Assembly (NCBI RefSeq): GCF_000699445.3
Contig: NC_067195.1
Coordinates: forward strand, 67,514,591-67,578,590
Direction: 5' to 3'
Source of the DNA: Schistosoma haematobium
Lineage: Eukaryota > Platyhelminthes > Trematoda > Strigeidida > Schistosomatidae
Length of the DNA stretch: 64,000 nt
Part shown: in pieces, positions 10,956 to 23,990 of the stretch
Layout: each line of letters opens with the position of its first letter
Position numbering within the stretch: position 1 is the stretch's first letter
Translations under genes and position numbers: made by a program
Notes under the pieces: generated by a model
The model's input: only the letters and a program-made list of their open reading frames with translations
Database searches by the model: none
Told to the model about the DNA's origin: nothing

Positions 10956-12824
10956 TTCTTGTATTAAATTAACATGAACTAGGCTTGGTATAACATGCAG
11001 TTTGTGATTTGTTATAACTTTAGGTATTTTTCATCTATGTGATTTCATCCTGATTATTAATCAAAATGGGTGTATATAAATGAGTGTATTTTCGACTAGG
11101 TTCGTCATCGTCGTGTTTTGAAGTTAATAAATCTTCACTTATACCAATCTTGGTGTACTTACTTTCTCGTCTTGAAAAATACAAATATAAGTGATAAGGT
11201 ATTTCGACATAACAATTAGCGATCACCAGTTATAACAAACAGCGTTCAGTCTATAAGACATATCATTCATAAAATAAACTAAGATCACGTATGTTTTTTT
11301 TCATTTTTCCATATACTTAATAATCTCTTCACGAAAATTATTGTAAGCTTTTACAAGGCAAGTTCTAATTCAACAAAATATCATATCATGTGGAAACAAA
11401 TGATTTCAAAAATTATCCAGTTTTTTATTTGATAATTATGAATTAATTAGAACGGAAATAAAATATAAAGCATCTTAAGCCTATGAGATCAAAAGATAAC
11501 ACTTCCAGTTGCTTAGTAAGAAAGCTAAATTTTCATTAAAAACATTACAAATATATTCAGCTATGTAAGTTTTACATAAATTTTCTCTTATTTAATCTTT
11601 AATATCTCGATATTTGAAGTATGGTATCAGTATCATATTAGATTGTTCTTCGCTTGAGATAACTGTATCAGTCACTGATCAATCACACGGTTATAGCGAA
11701 TTTCATTTCTGATTATTGAACTTAATACAGTGGTGAATAAGATATCATCTTCATACAACTTTAATGCTTCAATTATTGATACATTCGACATCTAGTCAAT
11801 GACGTATTTGACTACTAAAAACTGTATATGAAGTCATTAACAAATAAAGGTTTTTGGGAAACCATAATTAACTGTGAAGTATTTAAGTTAACAACCATTA
11901 TTATGTTGAGATAACAAAGTCTATACACAATGTTATTTCCCAAAAACAAAAACAGATCTTGTAAACACTACCCTTACATCATCACTTTCAATTTCGAGAA
12001 GCTGAATCATTATATTACATCATATTATTAAAATTTTCAGTTGTGGGTTTAAAATAAACAGTTGGTTTCATGAAAAAAAATTTCAGAATGTAAATCTTAT
12101 TTTACGATTCATATCATACTTTTAATCAATTAAAGTCCTGGGCACTATCAAACATTATCCGCTTATCGGTTTTATTTACCTATCTCTTTCTAGAATGAAT
12201 TCTTTTTATAAACATTATGGTTCATTTATCTTTTCTCATTCAAATCATTTTTAGCTACAGGAGGCAGTTTTATCTATATATTGATTAGTTATTTGAGCAC
12301 ATAAGGAAGCAGTAACGGTTGGGACAAATCAAAGTAAATTCATCATGTAAAACAACAGAGTTTTTTAATCTAAATGATACACTTTACATTTAACTTTATC
12401 AGAAATATGGTCATTTATAATATTTGAAAAGAAATATATGTTTTCGAAACAGTTTACATGAAAAGTATCTATGGTTGATTTCTTTTAGTGATAAACCTTA
12501 ATCACCAATTATTCGTAAAGTATTATCTTTTGTTATAACTATTAACCTATAATGATTGTTAGTTATTATTCAAAAAAAATTCTATGGAACTCCTAGATAT
12601 ATTAATTTGACTCTACGAAGATAATTACAAATAAAACTGAACCATTATCATCCATGAAGTAAAGATAGAAGGAAGACAAAGTTACTATTTATTTTAAAAT
12701 TTAATTACTTATTAGAAGTATAATGTATCTAAGTTAAGATGCTTAGTTTATTGAATTTTGAAGCTCGCATATCTAGATAACATATTCAGTTGTTATCCAG
12801 TAAAAACGAAACTGACAAATATCC
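10956..12824. other. AT-rich intergenic stretch
   Basis: No gene or repeat recognised. Confidence 0.4.
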
Positions 12825-13255
12825 TTTTCAACAGTTGAGATCATGAGTCAATTGAAGCTAGACCAACATGGTAAACCTGGATCCAGTGGACGGCCGTCTC
12901 GTCCTATTGTGGGACTCCTCAGTAGTGCATATCCACGACCCCGCCCCCTGCGAGATTCGAACCCAGGACCTATCAGTCTCGCAACAGGCGCTTATCCAAC
13001 TAGACCACTGAGCCGGCCGCCATCCAAAGGTGTTAATGTCTAACTTCAACTAATGTACGAAATTGGGCGACACATCCACCATTGTCATCAGTGAGTTACT
13101 ATCTCACAACGCGTACTGCTGAGGAGTCCCACAATGGGACGAAACGGTCGTGCAGTGTTTCCAGGTTTTCCATAATGGTCTAGCTTCAATTGAATCATAA
13201 TCTCAACTGTTGAAATTACAACAATCTCCACAAAACCCCTTCTGATACAAATATA
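12825..13255. mobile_element. HH-2 fold-back copy
   Basis: 12825-13110 is an HH-2 unit on the minus strand: 3' end, hammerhead, B-box GGTTCGAATCT, part of the leader. 13111-13255 is a plus-strand 3' part starting at the hammerhead (core CTGAGGA, 13119-13125). The minus hammerhead has GAGA in place of GAAA. In the plus one the cleavage triplet reads GTG instead of GTC, which hammerheads do not cut. The architecture repeats that of 8945-9515 with different breakpoints. Confidence 0.75.
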
Positions 13256-13795
13256 GTTTTATTTATTTATTTGAACACAAAAATATTTATACTAATGTGC
13301 ACCGAATACATATGAGCCGCAAAAGTCAATTGATTTATGTGTGGGCTGTGATAATGTCCTGGTGCCCAGACCGAAGCAGGTGGTTTTCTTAGGGGCCACA
13401 CATGGAGCTTTTGACCTAAAGTTCTGATCCATAAGGCATTGGGAAATGCAGCTCTATGGTGACCGGTGACCAATAATTGGTTCACACGCCATTTGTTCCT
13501 TCGGGATACTGGAGCCGATGTGCACCACTGGTTTGAGATCAGGGTTTTCCAACTCCCCTAGGTTGACGTTTTGTATCCACCAACCCGGTTAAACCGCCGG
13601 ACTTTTGCTTTTCATACTCTGAATTTCGTTAAACAACACCTCTGCCAAGCAAAATAAGTGAGTAGGACTTTTCTGGCAGTGGTTGTATGCACTTGGCCAT
13701 GTGAGAGCATTTCGAGAGGGAGAGATAACTCTTCCCACCCTCGTACGTACCAGGGAATTTAGGGGCAAGGCAGTTTTAGTCTTAGATATTTAGAA
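13256..13795 (-). mobile_element. Unclassified GC-richer retroposon with (AAAT)n tail
   Basis: About 540 bp much richer in GC than its surroundings, starting near the gap-free block CCCTGGTACGTACGAGGG on the minus strand and ending in a CAAATAAATAAATA tail at 13256-13275. The tail suggests a retroposed copy. A 72-codon minus-strand frame (13267-13485) shows no recognisable domain. It could be the truncated end of a LINE or a processed transcript; I cannot name the family. Confidence 0.45.
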
Positions 13796-15759
13796 ACAAA
13801 TGAATTATTTTTTATTTGAATAAACATTTAAACCAAAATACAAATTGTTTATTGCTTTTATTCCTGAAAACTAAGTTCATGATTATCTTTACTTGATTTA
13901 TTGAAGATTGACGGATATAAGTTAGAAGCAATAATAATTATATTCCAACAGAATTGTTTAGATTTAACTTTTAGTTTGAAGCAGTGGTAAAAAAAAAGTA
14001 ACTACAAGAAAGTATGTCTTTTTTCACAGATCTTTTAATATCTAAAACAGTGAGTATCAGCCATTCAGACAATTAATTTGTTTTCTTAAAATGTAAACCC
14101 TAATAAGTTTATGTCTATTTATGTTTAAGTATCTCTCATCGCATTCCATCCGCGTTTCATAGTAAAGGCAGTGAACTCTAAATGTTGAGTTTACATTCTT
14201 TAAAATATATTTCATGCATAATTAAGTAGTTTGTCAAGTCGTCGATTTTCAACACTGTGCACCTCAACAATCATTGACACATATGCTTTTTTTTATTAAA
14301 ACAGTTTTGGATCATAGCTGCTGATGCTCTGTCATAGTCTAGATTTACAATTATCAAATTATGCTCAAAATTATCCTCACACTATTTTATAATACATAAT
14401 GTTGGATAGATGAAGCTAGTTTTTCCTAATACTAGGTAAGTAACTCAGATTTGTCTTTAGTGAATAATTCATTAATTTTCTAAAATGTCTTATCAAGAAT
14501 TATTTCTAACTTTTGTTATGGTAATCACAAAGTATAGTAAATATCAGGCTGAATACTTTTAGTATTTCAATTGATTGTTTCGCAAATGAAATGATTGACT
14601 TCAAATGCTTATTTGATATGTATGAGCTTTGATTATATATATAAAATAAAAAACCGCTATTCCGTGAATCCATCACTAAACAGTCGGTTAGGTTGATTGT
14701 GAATGCATATGTTCATTTTGTAAATTTGAAAGATATTATGAATTTGGAAGTGCTTCTTGAGGGAATATTGATCTGGACAAAGATAAAAATCTTTTTTTTT
14801 ACACAGAAAAAGAACTGATGATAAAGATTTCCAGCTTCACTTTGTTCGTATTAAAATCACCATTATTTTCTGATTATGTCTTGTGTCGAGAAATATTACA
14901 CTACGAACGAAGATAACAATATTGTCCCTTTAGTTTTTATTTATTTTACTATAAAACTACTATAGTTAATGCGGTGGAAGTGTATAAGTGATCGTGTAAT
15001 ATTTATTACATCTCATTTCTTCTCAAATTTAGAAAAAATATCGTTTTATAAGTTCTGTAGTCTATACTTCACCACGGCTTAGAAGGATGCCTAAAAATTT
15101 GTTCACACTTCCCTGTGATTCTCTGTTGTTTGGTGACCATTTAATAATTGATTCTTAATGATTACACTTGTATTTACACGTTATATGAACTGATAATGTG
15201 TTGACAAACAATTCCCTAACACTTGTCATATGTTTTTACTAACTTTGACCTACAATAATGTATTTAAAATGAAAAATAATTAATGTTTTAACTGTATTCA
15301 CCAACCATTATCAAAGTCACTGAATTAAGCACTCTAAAACTATTCGCATTGAAATCCCTTTCTTAGTAGCAATTATCAAAACTAAAGAGCAAAACCCAAC
15401 ACAATTGAAAAAATACAAACTGATAGGTTTAGTAAACAAGTAAACATTTTTGAAATATCGCAATAAATATCGAATAGGCAACTAGAAAACTTGCAATTAA
15501 AGTCTATGTGTTTGAGAAATAGACTATTGAGGAATATCTTACATCATTCTTTACTAGGATTTGTATTTCTCAGAAAACTGTTAGAAATTATGAGAGCGTT
15601 CATCACTGAAATTATATCAATATTAATGAATATATTTATAACTTTAGTAGTTCTAATGACAAAATAAACAAGATACATATCGTTTGTGTAAGTGAGAAAC
15701 ATATGATTGTTATGTCAGAATGTTGAAATGAGTTTGAATAAAATCGCAGAATTAAGGTT
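13796..15759. other. AT-rich intergenic stretch
   Basis: Nothing recognised. Confidence 0.4.
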
Positions 15760-16037
15760 CATGTCACGTGCTGTCTAAAAGGGACAGTGGTAATTTTCCT
15801 CGCTGAGTAAATTGTACTGTTTTGATTATTTATTACGTATCAAGACTATTGTTTACATTTCAGTTAAAGTATCCGCTAAGACTATCGTTTTTGTTCCCAC
15901 TGTAGTTTATCATCGGTACGTTTGAGTGCTTTGTTTCTACTGTATTTTTTTAGCACTTTTGGTTTTAATAATTTACGGTTTTCTACCTTGTTGGTCATAA
16001 ATTACATTTGTCTCTGGGTATTATTGTATCTAGTTTG

Positions 16038-16205
16038 ATGGCTGGACAGTGCAAGAAAAGCAACTGCCAATATCCTGTTGAAAGCGGCATGCAGTGCGAC
16101 GAGTACAAAGGCTGGTACCACAAAGTTTGCACGTATCTAACGCCTGCGGCTTCTAAATGGTTTAGTAAAGATGGTTGCGCGTGCTTTTGTTAGCAGTGCT
16201 GCTCG
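16038..16205 (+). pseudogene. CR1-like ORF1, PHD-type zinc finger
   Basis: The translation contains C-x4-C, C-x8-C spaced cysteines, WYHKVC and a final C-x-C, a C4HC3-like zinc-finger layout typical of PHD fingers in CR1 ORF1 proteins. A TAG at 16191-16193 interrupts just before the last cysteine pair. The role in such elements is thought to be protein or nucleic-acid binding during retrotransposition. The downstream frame (about 16322-16560) continues without a domain I recognise. Confidence 0.6.
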
Positions 16206-17084
16206 GAAGTAAAGAGCATACTAGCTAAGGCCATTTCAATGGTAAATACTACAAAAAGAATATTAGCAAACGAGGTTGAGATACATAGGACAGTACTCTC
16301 TCTGTCAATACACGAATTGATGTGAAGCCACCTCAAGTAAGTTCGGTAACAGCTCTAAATAGTAGTTGGCAGGAAATGCCTAAGAATTTCAATCGCAAGG
16401 CTAGATCTGTTTCTAGCAGTAAAAACAACCTGACTGCCCAAGTTGTCGATAGCCTCCCGGAATCCCACAGTGTGTTTGACGCAACTGTGGTTGCTACTCC
16501 AACGAAAGTGGATGAATTGGTACAGGTCTGGAAGAAGAAACGACATAACATCATTAAATAAAATCTAAACCCCAAAAAAGTAGACGAGAAATTAAAGACT
16601 GATCACATTGACAGGTCACTTATCTCTAATAAAATCAAGGAGAGTGAAATCTCAGAACACAGAACTCGCTTTAGGTATGATATTGGGTTGATAAAACAGC
16701 TACTAAGTCACCTTATGCCTTAGGATATCTTCGGAGTCATGCTGCTAAAGGTGTATTGACTAGGTAGTCAAGCGAACTTAAAACCTAATCAAACCAGGCT
16801 GCTTAAAGTAGTATTCAGATATGCAAATGAATGAGATTTAATTTACAGAATGAACATAAATTAAAAGGATTCAGGAGTTTTTGTCCGTAAGGACATGCCG
16901 CTGGCAGACCATGTAAAAAGACGGGAAGCCGAAAAAGAATCACAACTTAGGTTGAACGCTAGCGAAAAGTACCTATAATTGTAACTTTTCGGGATGTGAG
17001 GCTTCGGCAGAGAATGGTGCCTAAGCCACTGTGGGTGAAGCACGAAGCCATTTAAATAGGCTTCGGATCTGTTGCACTAATGCC

Positions 17085-17835
17085 CAAAGCTTGCCCAATA
17101 AGCGGTCGGAACTAGGTGTACAGATTGAATCTACCAAGCCAGATATAATCACAGTCGCAGAAACTATGTGGACGTAGCCCATAGATAGTATGGAACTTGA
17201 TTTCGAGGGCTTGAAGTTTGTAGGAGCCGACCGAATCCAGAAGCGTAAAGGATGTGGAGTGGCTCTATTCATTAGGAATGCTATCTTATTTGCCATTATC
17301 GACGGTGTATCGCGTGAGAGTGAGACATGTGAATTCGTTAGTTGCCGCTTGGAATGCAAAGTGCAAGAGCTACTGATTGGTTTGATCTACCGCAGTCCAA
17401 GCTATAAGGTAAATGAGATCTTGCTAAACAGTCTCAATACTTGGTCACAAGGTGTTCGATGCCTAACCCTAGGAGACTTTAATGCACCAACGGTAGACTG
17501 AAAAAAATCTGGGAACTGGATTGTCTGGAAATTCCTTCGAGCAGGAACTAGTTGGTGCGGTTATCACATGTGCCCTAGTACAACATATGAAAGAAGCGTC
17601 TAGGTAGGACCTGGACTATGAATCATCTTTATTAGATCTTATATTGACCCATTATGAGGATGACGTTACGAATCTCGGTTACATGTCACTCCTACGTAAT
17701 AGTGATCATGTAGTTCTAACCTTTGGCTTCCAAATAGTTGTCAAAAACGAGCACGCGTCAGCTCATTCAAGACCTAACGTCTGGAAAGCAAATATACAAC
17801 ACATTATGCACTCAGCATCGTCAGTGGATTGAATA
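17085..17835 (+). pseudogene. CR1-like AP endonuclease domain, broken
   Basis: Recognisable blocks: NAQSLPNKRSELGVQ, PDIITVAET (the metal-binding E of apurinic-type endonucleases), a GCGVALFIRN strand, LIYRSP, LTLGDFNAP (D and N of the active site) and, after a frameshift near 17500, NSDHVVLTF (the SDH motif). This domain nicks target DNA for reverse transcription. A TAG follows AETMWT, a TGA follows TVD at 17499-17501, and the block spacing is disturbed, so no active enzyme is encoded. Confidence 0.7.
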
Positions 17836-18097
17836 ATAGAGCCAGGGTCCCCAATTCAAATAGCTTGGGATGTATTTCGAATTTTATACTTGAAAGTTAC
17901 TGCAACTCACATCCCTTGAACTACACCAAAGGGGCCGAGAAACCCTCCACCAAGGTTCAGTAGGGAGGTTCACCCCCTTCTGCGTAAGAGAAGAAGAATT
18001 TGGGAAAGATTTAGATTACTGGGTATTAATGAGACAAAATCTCAATATCGAGAAGCTAGGAATACTTGTGCGTTCTTAAAGACCGAAAGTTACCTAT

Positions 18098-18810
18098 AGA
18101 CGTAGCCTAAATTGACTTCAGCAAAGCTTTTGGCAGAGTTCCGCACAACCGGTCGTTATAAAGTTAAGAAATGTGGTGGCTGGAGGCAATCTACTGATGT
18201 GGATAAAAGACTTCCTAGTTGGGCGCCAACAAAGAGTACAGGTAAACTTCAAGTTGTCTATCTCAGAAACTGTGCCTCAGGGTACAGTTTTGGGGTCAGT
18301 GTTATTACTTTTGTATGTGAATGACCTTCCTCGTCTCGCATCGTCATCAGTCTTCTTATATACTGACGAGGTCAAGACATGGAGAACGATAAGAAGTAAA
18401 GGTGATAGCTTAGAACTCCAAAATGACCTGAAGAAATTATCTGAACGGTCTCAAACCTGGCAGTTGCCGATTAATACTTCCAAGTGTATCGCGATGCGTA
18501 TTGATCATCAAGGAACAGATACATACATGATGAACAATACTGAGCTACTTGTTGCCCAGACACACAATGTCATCATTTGCCAAAACTTGAAAACTACTGC
18601 ACACTGCCGTGCAATAACCGCCAAAGGTTTTAGAACTTTATGGTCAATACGTAGGGCTTTTATTCATGTCGACGCTAAAACGTTTTTGACTTTGTATAGA
18701 GTGTTCATGAGTCCTGAACTTGAGTACTGCACATAGGTAGCTAGCCCCTGCTCTAAAAAGACAGTGAGATTTTGGGAAAGGTTCAGAGAACAGCAACTAA
18801 GCTGATTCCC
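18098..18810 (+). pseudogene. CR1-like reverse transcriptase, broken
   Basis: Motif A reads IDFSKAFGRVPHN, where the usual second aspartate-side residue D is G. Motif B reads TVPQGTVLGSVLLLLYVNDLP. Motif C, normally FADD, reads LYTDEVK, so one catalytic aspartate is glutamate. The longest frame is 18173-18736 and ends at a TAG after LEYCT. Later text (KTVRFWERFR, LFKLLRG-like) continues the CR1 C-terminal region in other frames. An inactive remnant of the element at 15760-19480. Confidence 0.75.
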
Positions 18811-19480
18811 GGAATAGCGACGCTTTTGTATGGTGCTCAACTGAATAAACTAAACATATTCCTGTTATCATAACAAAGAACTAGATTCAACTTGATTACA
18901 GTTTTTAAATTACTTCGTGGTAAATTTGCACCTGATATGCCCTCACTTTCCTTGTCTTCCGAAACAGAGGATTTACAAATACACTTCAAAAAAGTTAACA
19001 AGCCCAGAACAAATTACTTGTCTTCTGACTATCGACTTTCCCATTGAATCATCAATGAGTGGAATCCATTACCTCAACATGTAATTGAAGTTCAATTTGT
19101 GGACTATTTCAAAAGAAGGTTGGATCAACTGAGAGACCACCATTGCCAGGACTAACACAGGCCAACAAACCTCCTGTCCTTTCCAAACTGAAGCCAAAAC
19201 TGAAAATAAATTAAAGAAATACTGAAATATCGCCTCTGAGAGTTTTGAAAACACTCCGGCAAGCTCCATAGTGTAGAACGCTACTACTAATCCCTTAATG
19301 GGACAGTTGATCTCCTGTAGGACCGAGTTATTTTCATCGATTGATCACGGAATGTTAACCCATGTCATGTTTTTTTAGCCTCTTAGTGCTGGTTAGGAAG
19401 CATTGTAGCTGCCATCAACAATGACCCAGTATCTCATTTCGTTTGTTATGAAAATAAGTGTTGAAACCTCCTATGTCTGT

Positions 19481-20134
19481 TGACTAATTATATGAACATA
19501 CTGATCTCCATCATGATAAAACCTAACCACATAACTATCAGATTTGCCTAAATATACGTTGGAAAAAACTAATGACAGTAGGGTAACACCAGTATATATA
19601 GATGAATCCCATCAGTATTTTGTAATTTAAGATAGAAAAACATGAGAAAGTAAGTACCGCCTGAAATACATTTTAAATCACCTTCGTATGACAAACATTT
19701 ATTAACTTGCTTTATCCAGCTTCAAAAGGTCTAACATTTTTAACAATAATATATATTCATGTATGATTAACTATGTTTGGTGTCAGACCCACCTAGACGA
19801 TATTGTAGTTGACGTTTTACTTTAACATATGCTAATAATTACTTACTCTTACAATTTCAAGATGTAAAACAACATAATTCTACTATGGTGTAACTTAGAC
19901 ACAAAATAAAATAAAAAGATTCTAATAACTTCAGCTATACATATATAGCGATAAAGGAAATTTATTAAGTGGAGATAATGAAAAAAGATATCAGATATTC
20001 GTGTAAAATGTCACCGTTACTCTTGTACATTTATAACAAAACATGATATTGGAATAAACTTTTAAAAAACTCCCTTCTTGTTTCCACTTTTAAAACATTT
20101 ATAAGCAACGTTGATTCAGTTATATTCTAACGAT

Positions 20135-20139
<5 letters not shown>
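19481..20139. other. AT-rich intergenic stretch
   Basis: Nothing recognised. Confidence 0.4.

Positions 20140-20199
<60 letters not shown>
20140..20199. repeat. (TA)n microsatellite
   Basis: Continuous TA dinucleotide run of about 58 bp. Confidence 0.95.
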
Positions 20200-20690
20200 C
20201 TCATTAAAATACAGATCCTAAAGAAGAAAATTGTTTCTCACCTAATTATGCTTTTATTTTTGTTTGATCATCATAACTGAAAACACTCCAGTGAGAGAAA
20301 ACGATTTGAAATGGAATACAATAAAGACTACGATCAGTTCATTAGAGTTTATGCTTAGAGATAGTATAATTAGCATAATGATATTTCTTACCTTAGTTTT
20401 TTTTTCTTTGAAAAGTATTTCACCGTCAAAAATATGTGCCCTAATCTACAAATTCAGACAAATTGGAATGTACAGGTTAATATGATTGTTATTAGGTAAG
20501 TGAAAGGACTTATTTTGATATTTCTCAAATCGTGACATGTTTATTTAATTGTGTTGCATAATAGGTATGAGAATAATGAAAATGTTCATGAATCCCGCCC
20601 TTCTTTTTTATTTCATAAATTAGTATAAAAGCTGATGATCCTATTTTTGTTAAAAATTAAATTACAACTCAAATTAGAACTATGTTCTAT
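20200..20690. other. AT-rich intergenic stretch
   Basis: A 73-codon frame (20264-20485) has no recognisable domain and AT-driven composition; not called as a gene. Confidence 0.35.
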
Positions 20691-21118
20691 GGTGTGGGAG
20701 TAGATTGGAAGAAAGCTAGGGGCAGCCAGACCAAAATATGGTACAAGTTAATAAAGTCACTGACAAGTGAACTGAGCCATGTTGTTAGGTGTAGACTACC
20801 TGGTTGAGATTCGTGGTACGATAGTAGACGATGATTAGAGACATTGGATGGCATGGCTCAAAATCTTTTGCAATGGCGCAGGTGTATCCACTCTTTGTGT
20901 TCTCCCGAATTCTAATCTACTGAATTCTTCATATCCATTTTTTCTTTCCGAATTTATTTCATTAGATTATGCCCCTTGAATAATATCTTCATACCCTAAT
21001 CTTTCCGATTACTGTCTTTACTTTTGCTACCTCTACCACTATGGGACAATTGTATCTCTGTGCTAATGTGGTATGGCAACTCGGACTGATGTTCTACGTT
21101 GTTGCTAACTGATTGACT
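20691..21118 (+). repeat. Dispersed repeat family D, copy 1
   Basis: Shares ordered blocks with 40498-40838 (same strand) and 55863-56116 (inverted): a GGTGTA.CCACT-like segment, TTCTTTCCG, then GTGCTAATG.GGT.GCAACT.GGACTGATG and GGTTCTACGTTG with a short GACT-repeat end. It looks like the 3' end of an unidentified retroelement; the GACTGACT tail would fit a non-LTR 3' terminus. Confidence 0.55.
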
Positions 21119-23604
21119 ACTCATTCTCGAAAACAAAAAATGTTACATTGAGTCCTAAAGTTTCCTGATTCTGATACTATTTATAATATCCGAAAATTAA
21201 TAATTAACTTAAAAAATAGCGCAAATTAAAGGACGGAAACCCGTCCAAGTCCTATATACATTAACCAATATTCGGTATAATTACTTTAATAGACTCAGGT
21301 GTATTCAGACGTAAATCCATTTATGAACGAATCAAGAAAATGTTCAGTTCCTTATTGATGTTTAGTTTTTTTATATGGATCGATTGCTTCTAAAAGCAGG
21401 AAATTACTCTTTACAAGACTTTGCAAATAATTATACTTATGAATAACTAAAGAAAAAGGTTTTATAGTTTGTATAAGAATCTATCGAAATGTTCCCACTT
21501 GAATCACAGTTATTTAAAAAAAAGGGACCAACATTTGGATCCAGTTTAGTGAAAATTATTTATTATGATTTAACAGTTCATACCGTGGAAATGTGCACTA
21601 GATATCGTGTGAAATACATCCAATATTATTAGCATCATTACATAACCATGAATAAGCAAACTTTAGTAAAACTATAGGCTTTATATTTCAAAACCAATAT
21701 TTTATCTACTTTTCATCCAGAGACAAATTATTTTGTTTCAAATATTATGAAGATCAACCCAAGATTTAGTATATGACTGTTGCAAAACGTTTGAACTTTC
21801 ACAAATATACTGATTATAATCACATTTCTTGTCAAATGAGAGATCTTGAATAGATGTAATTCACTTAAATAGGATATATACGCAATTTTCAAGTTCTGCC
21901 GAATCGCATAGAAAATGTTGAAAATATTTATCTCTGAAGAAATATACATATTTGTGCATAAACTAAACAACATACAAAATAAGAAGAAATCTACAGACTA
22001 CTGAATAGTACTTATGAGAATAATAAGTTAGACATAAAAAAGATAGTCCAAAAAAATTACTCTATAATGATTAAATCAAAAACTTATGACCGAAAATAAA
22101 GACTATGAACTTTAAACAATTACGTGCATAAGAACGAAACAATTATGATTGAAGTACATTATATATAACAAAACTTAAGTAAAAATAAGGTCATACAATA
22201 AGAGAGGGTAAGAATTTAGATGACTAAAGAAAATATTCATAATATGAAGTGAGTACGGTTTGAAGAATATATCAAGTAATACTTTACTACCTATATATTA
22301 CTATAGCTACTTCTGTCGACTATGTTTTTAACCAATTTTCAATAATACTGAATGTTTCTTATTGACTTTCCTAATGTAATTTGCAAGTAAACTTTAAATA
22401 CAATTTCTAACAGGCTCTCAATTATTCATATACAGTGACTGATTTTAACGTAAAATAAAACTGATCTATTTACAAAACTGTGACAAAAAGACAATCACAT
22501 ATCTAAGAACGTCTGTAAAGTTATCCGTTTGTGTAATAGAAAACCTATAAATATTTGGATAAAAGGTATAATCTCGAAAGTAATTATCGCTTTTAGAGAA
22601 CACTTTATCGCTAAAACATAAAATTATACTACTAATAAACAATAATATAACAAGACAACTGCTTTTCAATATGTAAGATTTGCTAAACATAATTAATTGA
22701 CAACAGAAAACGATACATTAAAATGTGGATTCTCTACCATCATCCTTAACTTTATTTTAATATCGGATTGCTTGTTAAACAACTGAAACGAATAACGAAA
22801 TATATTTTAACACTTGTAAATAAGAAACCTACTTTGAAAGCCTTGACTCAATGAGAAATTTTATAAAACAGGGAGATATTCAGGACATGTTTGATGCCAT
22901 TAATCATTAATCTACGTTTTATGCAGTTTACATTAAGACATCAATAATGTATCGTTTTCAACTTTAACCTTATTCCAGTAATAGTTTTGTTGAGACTCTT
23001 ATTGGTTTTACCTAAATTATCGTGGCCAATTTCAAGTCAGTCTCTGTATAGCAATCCATTTTTGAACGTTTTTAACTCTGAAGACCTTACAATTTAAGTT
23101 AAACAATATGAACTATGGTATCAAAATAATTGTATGCCTGTTACTACAATGTCTAGTTTCAGATTTAATAAGCTTTCACTTATGACTACTTGTGGCATAC
23201 ATATTTTCTACTTACTACTTTCTAATATAATTCATATTCTAGTCATAAATTTAATTCGTAAAATTTACAGAATTTATTTTGTATTTTTGGCCATATAGCC
23301 AGCTAATTCCTTTTCATTAATCAACTTTTCTTCTATACAAATTTATACTAATCATTTGGCTATATGATTTATTTCATAGATTTACTATATGTCTAATTTT
23401 CATTTTTTACTTTCAGTCCACCATAAATATTTCAAATATTGCCCTAGTATCAGTTATATTATATACAACTTTATTCCATTAATCGTTATCCATAAGTCAA
23501 TCTAACATTAGAGGACTTTCTTTAGCCTATTTTGTAAATTCATAATTATAAACTATTATTCTTCATTAAGTCAATTGATTCATGAATTCAACTATAAAAT
23601 TACT
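21119..23604. other. AT-rich intergenic stretch
   Basis: No gene, RNA or repeat recognised; small frames (21728-21973, 22466-22690) look like chance AT-rich ORFs. Confidence 0.4.
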
Positions 23605-23990
23605 AAAATCTCCACAGAAACTCTTCTGACAATAATAATCATATGCTCAATAGTGACCGGCTTTAAGAAGTATTCTCTGGAGTTCTAGTGAGAAGCAGTG
23701 GTCAGTCGAGTTAAACCGGGTCTGTTATGAGATAGTAACTCACTGATAACAGTAATGTATGTTTCGCTCAATTGCATGGATTAGTTGAAGTTATACATCG
23801 ACACCTTTGGATGCCGGCTGGCTTAGTGGTCTAGAGGTTGAGCGTTCGCGCGCGAGACTGATAGGTCCCGCGTTCGAATCTCCCGAGGCGGAATCGTGGA
23901 TGCGAACTACTGAGGGGTTCCACAATAGCACGAAACGGCTGTCTAGTGCTTCCTGGTTTTCCATAGTTGTCTAGCTTCAATGGGTCCATC
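23605..23990 (+). mobile_element. HH-2 hammerhead retroposon, near full length
   Basis: Has the leader (CTCCACAGAAACTCTTCTGA, TGGAGTTCTAGTGAGAAGC), the tRNA-like box (CGTTCGAATCT), the hammerhead and most of the 3' end. The core reads CTGAGGG (A9 changed to G), stem II is mismatched, and the element should not self-cleave. Confidence 0.8.

Larger units (their letters stand above)
15760..19480 (+). mobile_element. CR1-like non-LTR retrotransposon, degenerate but nearly complete
   Basis: In order on the plus strand: an ORF1 with a PHD-type zinc finger (about 16038-16205), the ORF1 tail (VRKDMPLADHVKRREAEK around 16880), an AP-type endonuclease (about 17085-17835), reverse transcriptase (about 18098-18810) and a 3' region to about 19480. 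The order and motifs are those of the CR1 clade (schistosome SR1/Perere-type elements). Many stops and frameshifts break every ORF, so it is inactive. The outer ends are approximate; no TSD was found. Confidence 0.75.

Noticed and set aside
16333..16575. 80-codon minus-strand frame
   Set aside because: Antisense to the CR1-like ORF1 region.
20264..20485. 73-codon plus-strand frame
   Set aside because: No domain, AT-biased composition and no splice or repeat context; probably chance.
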